From Burkholderiales bacterium (lineage in GTDB: Bacteria > Pseudomonadota > Gammaproteobacteria > Burkholderiales > Chitinimonadaceae), in the NCBI GenBank assembly GCA_019234745.1, contig JAFAKZ010000246.1, positions 1-20,192 of the forward strand: a stretch of DNA of 20,192 nt, in the 5' to 3' direction. The notes under the pieces are model-generated. The model was not told the DNA's origin. It did not search any database and saw only the letters and a program-made list of their open reading frames with translations. A program made the position numbers and the translations under genes. The stretch's first letter is position 1; each line of letters starts with the position of its first letter. Of this stretch, positions 7,828 to 15,479 are shown one piece after another.

Positions 7828-10800
7828 CTACGCCAATACGGATGACCTCGTCTCCGGTTCGCGCGGCGGCCATGCCAGCCCGAAATCGCCGCCCTGTAGG
7901 CTCAGATTGGGGTTGTAAGCCGGGTCTCGGTCAAGCTTGGCGCCCCAGTATTCGCGCATCCAGTTCACCTCCGCCGTGAACCGGGCAATTTGCTCTGGTA
8001 CCAGGTCGCTACCACGGCTAAGCGACTCGTGATGATACAACACAGAATATGGCGTCCATACGACACTGCGGCCGCTATCGCGTATTTTTAGGCACAGATC
8101 GACGTCGTTGAAGGCAACAGCCAGTCGCTCTTCGTTCAAACCACCTACTTCGAGAAAGACGTCACGCCGCACAAGCATGCACGCAGCGGTCACGGCCGAT
8201 AAGTTCTGCTGCAGCGATGCACGACCGAAGTAGCCACCCGCTTGACTGTGCAGCCGAGCGTGCGGATGGCCGGCCACACCACCCAGGCCGACAATGACAC
8301 CCGCATGCTGCACAGTGCCGTCCGGGTAGAGCAGCTTGGCCCCGACAGCGCCAATGCCCGGACGCGAAATCTGGCTCACCATCTCGTCAAGCCACTCAGG
8401 CGTGATGACCTCTGTATCGTCGTTCAATAGGCAGACGAGCTCGCTGCCGACCTCTCGGACAGCATTGTTGTTGAGTGCCGAATAGTTGAACGGACGGTCG
8501 TCACGCAGTACACGGATCAAGCCCTCGCCCTGATACTGTCGGAAGATAGCCAGGGTCTCCTCATGCACACTGCCGTTGTCGACCACCAGGATTTCGTAGT
8601 TTGGATAGGTCGTTTTCGACTCGATGCTATCGAGGCAGCGCTTCAGTACTTGGCCGCCATCGCGCGTCGGAATGATGATGCTGACGCGCGGCAATTCCTT
8701 GGGCAGGCGGTACTGCACGCGCAGCATGCGCATGCCCGGCATCGCTTCCATCACCTCGGCATCGACACCCTTGCGCGCGAGGTGCTCCTCAACGGCCTTC
8801 ACAGCCGCAAGGAAGGCGTAGGGCTTGGCGTCACCGGCCCCTGCCGTGCTGCCTGGCAACACCCGCCAGTGGTAGAGCACGCGCGGAATATGCACGATGC
8901 CTTGCACGCCAACACGTTCGACAGCCCGTAGCGCCAGATCGTAGTCCTGACTCCCTTCAAACCCTTCGCGGAAGCCGCCGATGTCGCGCAGCAGGCGGGT
9001 ACGGTACACGCCTAAGTGCGAGAAGAAGTTCTGCGACAGGAACAGGTCTGGATTCCAGTCCGGTTTGAAGTAGGGATCGAAGCGGCGCCCCTGAACGTCG
9101 ATCTTGTCTTCGTCGCTATAGAAAAGATCGGCCGCGGGATTGTCGCGAGTAGCACGTACAACGTGGAACAGCGCATCGGGTGGGAGCTCGTCATCGTGGT
9201 CGAACAACGCCGTGAATTCGCCTGTGCACAGCGCCAATGCGCTATTGGAAGCCGCCGAGATATGGCCATTCTGCTGGCGGAATTCCACCCGGATGCGCTT
9301 GTCCGCTGCGGCCAGCTCCTCCAACACGCTCCGCACGTGCGGCTCGGGCGAGGCATCGTCGGCGATGCACAGTTCCCAGTTCGTATAAACCTGCTCGCGC
9401 ACTGTCTCCACCGCCCGACGCAGCCAGACTTCGGGTGTGTTGTACGTCGGCATGAGAATGGACACGAGAGGCGGGTTCGCCCAGCTTGCGATTTCGGCCT
9501 GCATGGCCGCGAGCTGATTGGCATCGATGTTGTGATACTGCTCGATCCAGCGCTCATAATCAGTCGGCGCGTCGTCAACCGGGGGCAATGCAACCGCCGC
9601 GTTTGGCTGAGTCATTTGATCGAAGTACGGGCGCAGGCCGCGCGGCCCATCCCGCCACACAATCTTCAGCATCCAACCAGCTAGGCTCAGCCAGCCACCC
9701 TTTCGGGCCGCCGCACCACGCAGCAAGCGCAGGCCTCGCACCGCTCGACGGGCGAGGTCACCCGTACCGCGCAATGGTGCCGTCAAACGCCACGATGCAG
9801 ACTGCTCGTATTGACCTATCGTTTCGTGCAACCAGCCGACCTGGGCGTCCAACCGGAGGGTCTGATCGGCGAGGCGCGCATTGTCTGCCTCAAGATTCGT
9901 CGTATGGACGCCCAGCTCACGCAGCTGCGCCCCCTGCCCTTCGTACGCAGCCCGCAACTCGGCCACTTCTCGGTTAAGCCTTCCAATGTCGGCATAAGCC
10001 AGCGCCAGTCTGCCGTGCGTGTCGGTCAGTTCCACCTGGCGTTCCGCCAATGAGGCGTGCGCGTCGCCCAGCTCGTCTTCCACCTCGGTGAGGCGCATGG
10101 CGACGGCACCAGCTACCCGCTCGGCATCGCGCTGTGCCCACTTGGCAAGAAAGCTGCCACGCCCTTCGATGCGGCTCTTGTGCTGGTGGATACCGGAGTT
10201 GCCGTTGTTGTAGATACGATAAATTGCCGACACCCCTGGAACATGGCGAAAGGCGTGCTGCCGTGCCAGCTGGAGCCAGAAATCCCAGTCCTCGAAGTGG
10301 TCCAAACCCTCGTCAAAACGATAGCCTTGCTCGACGAATTGGCGCGAAAACAGTACTGCGTGAATGGGCAGATAGTTGGCAACGTGCAGGCGTTGCAGAT
10401 CGAAATCGCGGTCGAACACGCCGGGAATCGACTTGCCCGTCTCATCCGCACAACCGATATCGGTAAAGACGACCTGAGCAGCACCGCCTTGCGCGGCCTC
10501 GACCAGCTTAGCGATATGGTCCGGCAGCAGCCAATCGTCGTCGTCCAGAAACAGCAGCCAATCGCCACGGGCAGCCTCCAAGAGACAATTGGCCGCCAAG
10601 GCACGTGGCGCCTGCCTACCCGGTTCCAACAGGCGCACGGGGAAGCGGCAGCTCAACGCCTGCGTATGCGCCTTGCCGGTCGTGTTGACGATCACAACGT
10701 CGATATTGGGGTAGGTCTGCGCCGAAACTGAATCCAGGGCCGCGCCAAGCGTTGCACGATTGGAGCTGCGGATCAGGATTGTGACGCGGCGCAGCTCGTC

Positions 10801-11520
10801 CCCTGTTTGCGGCAATGGAGGCAATGCACTCAACCCCAGCGAAGGCGCCTGGTCGAGTTCCGTCGCCGTCGCGATGAAATACGCCTCAGCCGACTCGACA
10901 CCCTGCCCCGCGAGTGTATAAGCGCGATAGCGATTCAAAGCCGTCATCGCTTCGTCGTAGCGATTGAAGGCCAGCTGCGAGGCGAACACCTGCATGGCCG
11001 CCGACTTGCCCGTCACCTGCCCTGTCAGGTTTAGTAAACGATTCGGACGCATCGGCGCGCTGACTTCGTATTGCGCCAACAACACGCTGCCACCGACCCG
11101 ACGCACCGCCTCCCGTGCAGCCAGCGCGACCGCACGATGATCTGGGTGCAGCTCGCCTGCCCATGGCGCATAGACGACCGCTGCCTTGGCGTCGCATATT
11201 GCATTTACGATGCGCTGGATAAGGGGCTCGCCATAGTCGACGGCACGATCGGGGATTGCCCAGGAGACGGGAGCGTCGATGCCCAGAAGCTTCGCTGCCT
11301 CGATACTTTCCTGCAGGCGTGTGTCGGTTGACTCGCCTTGCTGTGCTCCATCCGTCACGAGCACGACGGTAACGCGGTCACCCTGCGCCATGTGGGCACG
11401 CATGGCACCGTAGCAACCAAAAATCTCGTCGTCTGGATGCGGCGCCAGCACGAGCGCGTTGCCATTCGCCAGGCTATCGACGGCCGAGAAAGGAATCAGG
11501 TCTTGTTCGTTGATCGACAT
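7828..11520 (-). CDS. Multidomain glycan enzyme: PIG-L deacetylase + three GT2 glycosyltransferase domains
   Basis: 1230 residues without a signal peptide or clear membrane helix. Domain order: (1) PIG-L/LmbE zinc deacetylase, about 18-220, with HPDDE at 28-32 and HPDH at 125-128. (2) GT2 domain, about 244-430, with DDDDW at 326-330 and the ED motif at 410-411. (3) Coiled coil, about 475-575, ending in a SASWRLTAPLR motif common in such proteins. (4) GT2 domain, about 684-880, with DHDDE at 774-778 and SQDYD at 857-861. (5) GT2 domain, about 944-1165, with LLNDDTE at 1031-1037 and FNDVD at 1137-1141. All four domains keep their metal-binding motifs and look active. It probably builds and deacetylates a surface glycan or O-antigen-like chain; the sugars are unknown. 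It starts six bases after the stop of a second GT2 gene, so the two are likely co-transcribed. Confidence 0.88.
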   Translation of the reverse strand: MSINEQDLIPFSAVDSLANGNALVLAPHPDDEIFGCYGAMRAHMAQGDRVTVVLVTDGAQQGESTDTRLQESIEAAKLLGIDAPVSWAIPDRAVDYGEPLIQRIVNAICDAKAAVVYAPWAGELHPDHRAVALAAREAVRRVGGSVLLAQYEVSAPMRPNRLLNLTGQVTGKSAAMQVFASQLAFNRYDEAMTALNRYRAYTLAGQGVESAEAYFIATATELDQAPSLGLSALPPLPQTGDELRRVTILIRSSNRATLGAALDSVSAQTYPNIDVVIVNTTGKAHTQALSCRFPVRLLEPGRQAPRALAANCLLEAARGDWLLFLDDDDWLLPDHIAKLVEAAQGGAAQVVFTDIGCADETGKSIPGVFDRDFDLQRLHVANYLPIHAVLFSRQFVEQGYRFDEGLDHFEDWDFWLQLARQHAFRHVPGVSAIYRIYNNGNSGIHQHKSRIEGRGSFLAKWAQRDAERVAGAVAMRLTEVEDELGDAHASLAERQVELTDTHGRLALAYADIGRLNREVAELRAAYEGQGAQLRELGVHTTNLEADNARLADQTLRLDAQVGWLHETIGQYEQSASWRLTAPLRGTGDLARRAVRGLRLLRGAAARKGGWLSLAGWMLKIVWRDGPRGLRPYFDQMTQPNAAVALPPVDDAPTDYERWIEQYHNIDANQLAAMQAEIASWANPPLVSILMPTYNTPEVWLRRAVETVREQVYTNWELCIADDASPEPHVRSVLEELAAADKRIRVEFRQQNGHISAASNSALALCTGEFTALFDHDDELPPDALFHVVRATRDNPAADLFYSDEDKIDVQGRRFDPYFKPDWNPDLFLSQNFFSHLGVYRTRLLRDIGGFREGFEGSQDYDLALRAVERVGVQGIVHIPRVLYHWRVLPGSTAGAGDAKPYAFLAAVKAVEEHLARKGVDAEVMEAMPGMRMLRVQYRLPKELPRVSIIIPTRDGGQVLKRCLDSIESKTTYPNYEILVVDNGSVHEETLAIFRQYQGEGLIRVLRDDRPFNYSALNNNAVREVGSELVCLLNDDTEVITPEWLDEMVSQISRPGIGAVGAKLLYPDGTVQHAGVIVGLGGVAGHPHARLHSQAGGYFGRASLQQNLSAVTAACMLVRRDVFLEVGGLNEERLAVAFNDVDLCLKIRDSGRSVVWTPYSVLYHHESLSRGSDLVPEQIARFTAEVNWMREYWGAKLDRDPAYNPNLSLQGGDFGLAWPPREPETRSSVLA

Positions 11521-11526
11521 AGTCGC

Positions 11527-12462
11527 TTACATAGAGAGATACAGGCCAATGCTGCGCGCGGTCGTCGACATGCGAAGCCCCGCGTTCAGGGCCCTCCACT
11601 GCCGCAAGCCAAACGGCAACTGCGGCAATGCAATGAATGCTTCAGCAGTCTCGCGCTGCACCGGGTCCAAAACGTCCCTATAGCGCGCAAGAAAGCTGCT
11701 TGCCTGCGCCCGTTTGCACGCAAGCGAAACACGGATTGTAAGCCAACCTTGCCGGATTCCGCTGCCCATCAGTGCCGGCAGGCTGGCGGCCCGCGCGCCG
11801 ACTGCATTGTTTGCATGCTGGCGATAGCGCACTGTTGGCGTATCGACCACGCCGATGACGCCGAAGGCGCTGGCCACCAATGCCAGCCACCAGTCATGCA
11901 TGATGGCCTCCGCAGGAATCGGGCGCGCTCGCTCAATGAGTTGCCGATTGATCATCGAGGCGCAGCCGGTGACGCAGTTCTCCAGCATCAGACGCTTGAA
12001 GCTGGCGCCGGCGCGCGGGTCGAGCCCCATATGGGACCAAAACGACGAAGCGTCAGTTCTGAGCACGGAATCGGTTACGACCAGGTCGCTATGGACCAGC
12101 ACCGGGCAACCCGCATGTGCCGCCTCGATGCGCCGCATTTCAGCCCACAAGACGGCAATCTTGTTCGGCAGCCATTCATCGTCCTGATCAGCGAACAGGA
12201 CGTAGTCCGCATCTACCTCATCTAGCATGGCACCGAAATTGGCACTGGCACCGCCTGGACCATCCCGATCGTTGGCGAGCAGTCGTACCCGTTCTGGATA
12301 TCGACCGGCAAAATCCTTGAGAATTTCGACGGTGCCGTCGCTCGAGCCGTCGTCACGCGCGATCAGTCGCCAGTCACCATGTGTCTGTGCGGCGATTGAA
12401 GCTAATTGCCCGGATAGGAATTTCGCCCCGTTATAGGTGGCGAGCAGAATATCGACTGTCAT
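11527..12462 (-). CDS. GT2 family glycosyltransferase (rhamnosyltransferase-like)
   Basis: 311 residues, a single GT-A fold domain of the GT2 family. The N-terminus has DILLATYNGAKFL and DDGSSDGT (37-44) for nucleotide-sugar binding. DQDDEW at 92-97 carries the metal-binding DxD. HDWW at 189-192 sits where the catalytic-base region of rhamnosyltransferase-like GT2 enzymes lies. The C-terminal 100 residues are basic and amphipathic, which suggests peripheral membrane binding. Substrate preference for dTDP-rhamnose is a guess from overall resemblance. It lies six bases upstream of the 1230-residue glycan enzyme and is probably the first gene of that pair. No strong ribosome-binding site precedes the ATG. 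Confidence 0.85.
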   Translation of the reverse strand: MTVDILLATYNGAKFLSGQLASIAAQTHGDWRLIARDDGSSDGTVEILKDFAGRYPERVRLLANDRDGPGGASANFGAMLDEVDADYVLFADQDDEWLPNKIAVLWAEMRRIEAAHAGCPVLVHSDLVVTDSVLRTDASSFWSHMGLDPRAGASFKRLMLENCVTGCASMINRQLIERARPIPAEAIMHDWWLALVASAFGVIGVVDTPTVRYRQHANNAVGARAASLPALMGSGIRQGWLTIRVSLACKRAQASSFLARYRDVLDPVQRETAEAFIALPQLPFGLRQWRALNAGLRMSTTARSIGLYLSM

Positions 12463-13008
12463 CGTGTACAGAATGCAACCAACACCCGATCACCAAGCGC
12501 CATCACATGCGGCACGCCCCATCGCCGGCAAACGGACTCGGGAGCCCATGCGAGGCAGCAAGGGCGGGAAATAGGCTTGGACATTCGGCAACTGGCGCAA
12601 TTTTAATGCTCGCATTGTAACAGGCTTTGACAGGTGCTTCAGGCTGCGATCGATCAACGCGGCTCCCCATTGCGTTGGCAGTTGAATTGCGCAAACTATA
12701 TCAACCCATACAAGGTGATATTTTGTCACAAATAGTAAATTCGTCTTTTATCGTAACCACAATCAAGATTATTTTAATAGGGGCACATTAGACTGCTGCG
12801 CCAATACATCAAATAATGAATAAGGCGTAAAAAAATAGATCAATTCCGTGTGAATCGGTATATTCGGCACGAAATATCGATGCTCGACGTACGATGCCGG
12901 GCCACTGCGAGCAGTCGCCACGCAAGGAGCGGAGCCGCTTGGCACCAGCCGGGAAGCACCTCTCGACGGAATGGCGCCACTGCGTAGCGAAGGACAGCAG
13001 AAAGACAA
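12463..13008. other. Gene-free, partly AT-rich stretch between the glycosyltransferases and tRNA-Ser
   Basis: No supported gene in 546 bases. Composition drops sharply: I count 15 G/C in the 60 bases 12721-12780, against roughly 60 percent in flanking genes. The half nearer the tRNA (about 12890-13000) returns to GC-rich sequence with several short imperfect inverted repeats, for example around 12923-12942. The only minus-strand ORF (12490-12729, 79 codons, GTG start) lacks a ribosome-binding site and resembles nothing I know. The promoter for the glycosyltransferase pair is probably here, but I cannot place it. Confidence 0.6.
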
Positions 13009-13032
13009 ACGGCCCGCATTTCTGCGGGCCGT
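13009..13032 (-). terminator. Rho-independent terminator after tRNA-Ser
   Basis: Perfect 10-bp stem (ACGGCCCGCA / TGCGGGCCGT) closing a GAAA tetraloop, read on the minus strand and followed by TTGTCTTTCT. It begins seven bases after the CCA end of tRNA-Ser, so it should end that transcript. Confidence 0.85.
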
Positions 13033-13039
13033 CGATGTC

Positions 13040-13129
13040 TGGCGGAAAGGGTGGGATTCGAACCCACGATACGCCGAAACGTATACTGGATTTCGAGTCC
13101 AGCGCATTCGACCACTCTGCCACCTTTCC
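13040..13129 (-). tRNA. tRNA-Ser (anticodon CGA)
   Basis: 90 nt. The acceptor stem GGAAAGG/CCTTTCC is perfect, with discriminator G and an encoded CCA. The anticodon stem CTGGA/TCCAG closes the loop CTCGAAA, giving anticodon CGA for UCG codons. The long variable arm (ATACG-loop-CGTAT) and the T arm GTGGG-TTCGAAT-CCCAC are typical of tRNA-Ser. Confidence 0.97.
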
Positions 13130-13143
13130 GATGGAAGCTGCGC

Positions 13144-13172
13144 ATTTTGGAGATCAATTCGGAACTTGTCAA
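13144..13172 (-). promoter_or_regulatory. Sigma-70 promoter of tRNA-Ser
   Basis: On the minus strand TTGACA (13172-13167) is a perfect -35 box, followed by a 17-base spacer and CAAAAT (13149-13144, four of six -10 bases). The tRNA 5' end lies 14 bases downstream, a normal distance for a stable-RNA promoter with a short leader. Confidence 0.75.
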
Positions 13173-13229
13173 CCGTTATGCTTCTAATTCATTCGTGTCA
13201 CAATCAGCCATCCTCGCCAATCCTTGCCT

Positions 13230-14669
13230 ATGCGCCATCTACGTAAGCTGATCTCGCTGTCGATGACCTTGCTGCTCGCCTGCACCGCAAAACAGGAGGC
13301 ACCGAAGACGCCATCACTTCCTCCGCTGCAGGACAAGGGCGAACTCACCGTCCTGCTGCGCAACGGCGCCACCAGCTTTTACGTTGATTCAGAAGGGAAA
13401 TATGCCGGAATCGACTACGATCTGGTGACGCTGTTCGCGGCCCAGAATGGCTTGAAGGTGAAAATCGAAGTGGCGCCACGCGTGGCCGAGACACCGGACC
13501 GTCTGGCCAAACACCAAGCCCACCTGGGCGTTGGCCTGGTACGCGGCGCACAGAAGTCCCTTCAGTACGGACCGGAGTACCTCAGGGTACAACCGGTCCT
13601 GGTATACCGTTCCGACGGCCGCGAACCGAAGGACCTGAATGATCTGGGCGATGGCATCCTGATGGCGGGTAGCCAGTACGTGCCGTCGCTGCAGGCACTG
13701 CGCACGCACTATCCGAAGTTGCATTGGGACGAAGCGCAGTTCCAGGACACGGATGATCTGGTCGAAAAGGTAGCCAATGGCTTAATCGATTACGCGGTGG
13801 CCGACGACTACGGCGTAGGCGTAGCGCAGAACTATCATCCAACGGCCGACGTGGCATTCGACGTGGGTGCACCGTTGTCGCTGGGTTGGGCCTGGTCCGA
13901 CAACGTGCCAAAGGACTTTGCCAGCCGCGTAGATGCCTTCTTCGCTGGTATCAAGAAGGACGGTACGCTGGCCAAGCTCATCGACCGCTACTATGGTCAC
14001 GCAACGCGCTTGCAGACGGACGATGCGACGGCCTTCCTCAGCAAGCGGCTCAGCGACCTGCCCAAGTACCGGCGCTTCTTCATGGACGCAGCGGCCGCCT
14101 ACGGCCTGGACTGGCGCCTGCTCGCCGCCCTCTCCTACCAGGAATCGCACTGGGACCGCTTTGCCACCAGCGCCTACGGCGTGCGCGGCCTCATGATGCT
14201 GACTAACGATACGGCCGACAAGCTTGGTGTCGACGATCGCCTCGATCCTGAGGAAAGCATTACGGGTGGCGCAAAATACCTGGACATGTTGAAGAGTGAA
14301 CTACCCGCCCGCATCCCCGAGCCAGACCGCAGCTGGCTGACACTCGCCGCCTACAATATCGGTACGGCCCACCTGGAAGACGCACGTGTACTGGCGCAGC
14401 GCTTGGGCAAGAATCCGAACAGCTGGACCGACCTGAAGACCGTGATCCCGCTGCTGCGCAACTATGAGTATTTCAGCACGCTGAAGTACGGCTTCGCGCG
14501 CGGTGGCGAAACGGTGGTGTTCGTGGAGAACGTGCGCAGCTATTACGACATCCTGGTGCGCTTCGAGAAGTCAGACCGCCCGATTTTCCCGCCCTTCAAC
14601 GAGCAAGTGACGGTAGCGAATCCCGAAGGGGTAAAGCTGGGAATTGACAATAGTGCGGGAGGAAACTAG
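13230..14669 (+). CDS. mltF: Membrane-bound lytic murein transglycosylase F (MltF-like)
   Basis: 479 residues from the ATG (a TTG two codons upstream is also possible). MltF cleaves peptidoglycan glycan strands, forming 1,6-anhydro-muramic ends, at the inner face of the outer membrane. The N-terminal signal ends LLLAC, a lipobox with Cys18 as the lipidation site. Residues about 35-260 form an ABC-transporter-type solute-binding domain (GELTVLLRNGATSFY, YAGIDYDLVTLFAA, LIDYAVADDYG). The Slt domain follows (about 275-440): catalytic Glu305 in SYQESHWD, then SAYGVRGLMMLT, AAYNIGTAHLEDA and the NYEYFSTLKYG end. The usual GLMQLT is GLMMLT here, a small departure. It is divergent from tRNA-Ser and its stop lies five bases from the 3' end of convergent tRNA-Arg. 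No strong ribosome-binding site is visible. Confidence 0.93.
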   Translation: MRHLRKLISLSMTLLLACTAKQEAPKTPSLPPLQDKGELTVLLRNGATSFYVDSEGKYAGIDYDLVTLFAAQNGLKVKIEVAPRVAETPDRLAKHQAHLGVGLVRGAQKSLQYGPEYLRVQPVLVYRSDGREPKDLNDLGDGILMAGSQYVPSLQALRTHYPKLHWDEAQFQDTDDLVEKVANGLIDYAVADDYGVGVAQNYHPTADVAFDVGAPLSLGWAWSDNVPKDFASRVDAFFAGIKKDGTLAKLIDRYYGHATRLQTDDATAFLSKRLSDLPKYRRFFMDAAAAYGLDWRLLAALSYQESHWDRFATSAYGVRGLMMLTNDTADKLGVDDRLDPEESITGGAKYLDMLKSELPARIPEPDRSWLTLAAYNIGTAHLEDARVLAQRLGKNPNSWTDLKTVIPLLRNYEYFSTLKYGFARGGETVVFVENVRSYYDILVRFEKSDRPIFPPFNEQVTVANPEGVKLGIDNSAGGN

Positions 14670-14674
14670 GCCAT

Positions 14675-14749
14675 TGGCCTCGCCGGGTGGAATCGAACCA
14701 CCAATTGACCCTTAGGAGGGGCCGGTTATATCCATTTAACTACGGCGAG
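14675..14749 (-). tRNA. tRNA-Arg (anticodon CCT)
   Basis: 75 nt. The acceptor stem CTCGCCG/CGGCGAG is perfect, with discriminator G and an encoded CCA. The anticodon stem GGCCC/GGGTC (one G-T pair) closes the loop CTCCTAA, giving anticodon CCT for AGG codons. The T arm is GGTGG-TTCGATT-CCACC. It is convergent with mltF, five bases away. Confidence 0.95.
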
Positions 14750-14883
14750 AACCTACGCCCGGTGGCCGGGAATACAGTAAGACAACGCTTGCCACCCAGG
14801 CCGGGCGGCGGCATTCTACCACCGACAGCCCAATCACACATCCACCGGCCTTTACCTGGTGCGATCGGGACCCTATTCAAAGG

Positions 14884-14889
14884 AGTGCA
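14884..14889 (+). other. Spacer between Shine-Dalgarno and GTG start of the periplasmic peroxiredoxin
   Basis: AAGGAG ends at 14884 and the GTG start is at 14893. This spacing decides the GTG start of the peroxiredoxin, because the reading frame has no equally good upstream ATG with the signal peptide intact. Confidence 0.5.
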
Positions 14890-14892
14890 GAA

Positions 14893-15411
14893 GTGAAGAA
14901 ACTCGCAGTGGCCGGCCTATTGGCCATTTCATTGTTTGCATCGAGCGCCGCTGAAGTCGGCCAGGCCGCGCCAGCGTTTGCGCTCACCGACCAGAACGGC
15001 AAGACCCACACCAGCGACGAATACCACGGCAAGTGGCTAGTCCTGTACTTCTATCCGAAGGCCGGCACGCCTGGCTGCACGGAAGAGGCTTGCAGCTTTC
15101 GCGACGATATTGTTGTGCTGCATGCGCTAGGCGCAGAAGTGGTCGGCGTGAGCACCGACTCGGTCGACGCCATCCATGCCTTCGGCCAGGAGCACACCCT
15201 GCCCTTCACCTTGCTGGCCGATACGGAAGGTAAAGTGTCGGAAACCTACGGTGCGTTGACCAATCTTGGCCTGATGAAATACGCCAAGCGCTATACCTAC
15301 CTGATCAACCCGGATGGCAAGGTTGTGAAGTTCTATAAGGACATCGATACCAAGACCTATGCCAAGACGATCGCTGCCGACCTGCGCCAGCTGGCAGGCA
15401 AGAGTTCGTAA
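14893..15411 (+). CDS. Periplasmic thioredoxin-dependent peroxiredoxin, PrxQ/Bcp type
   Basis: 172 residues. It reduces hydrogen peroxide and organic peroxides through a peroxidatic cysteine. The family motif YPKAGTPGCTEEACSF holds Cys62 (peroxidatic) and Cys67, the CxxxxC pair of PrxQ enzymes that form an intramolecular disulphide. Unlike the usual cytosolic Bcp, it has an N-terminal signal peptide (1-20, MKKLAVAGLLAISLFASSAA), which implies periplasmic work and a periplasmic reductant. GVSTDSVDAIHAF and YLINPDGKVVKFY are also typical. The GTG start is fixed by AAGGAG eight bases upstream. A strong terminator follows. It stands alone between tRNA-Arg and the convergent TPR-protein gene. Confidence 0.92.
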   Translation: MKKLAVAGLLAISLFASSAAEVGQAAPAFALTDQNGKTHTSDEYHGKWLVLYFYPKAGTPGCTEEACSFRDDIVVLHALGAEVVGVSTDSVDAIHAFGQEHTLPFTLLADTEGKVSETYGALTNLGLMKYAKRYTYLINPDGKVVKFYKDIDTKTYAKTIAADLRQLAGKSS

Positions 15412-15430
15412 GTGCTTCATTGATAAAATG

Positions 15431-15457
15431 AAAACGGCCTGCAATGCAGGCCGTTTT
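15431..15457. terminator. Bidirectional rho-independent terminator
   Basis: Perfect 12-bp stem (AAAACGGCCTGC / GCAGGCCGTTTT) with a three-base loop. A T-run follows on the plus strand, and TTTTCATTTT follows on the minus strand. It lies between two convergent genes, the peroxiredoxin and the TPR protein, and can serve both. Confidence 0.92.
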
Positions 15458-15479
15458 TCATTACGAGGTGACCTACAGT

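Noticed and set aside
12490..12729. 79-codon minus-strand frame (GTG start) in the AT-rich gap
   Set aside because: No ribosome-binding site, no recognisable domain, and it straddles a sharp composition change.
12715..12731. CRP-like palindrome TGTGA...TCACC on the minus strand
   Set aside because: The half sites are separated by seven bases instead of six and the right half is imperfect.
12769..13187. Several 60-110 codon frames on both strands
   Set aside because: They run through tRNA-Ser and its terminator and are translations of structural RNA.
14853..14881. TTTACC-N17-TATTCA as a promoter for the periplasmic peroxiredoxin
   Set aside because: The start would fall on the ribosome-binding site and leave almost no leader; box scores are also poor.
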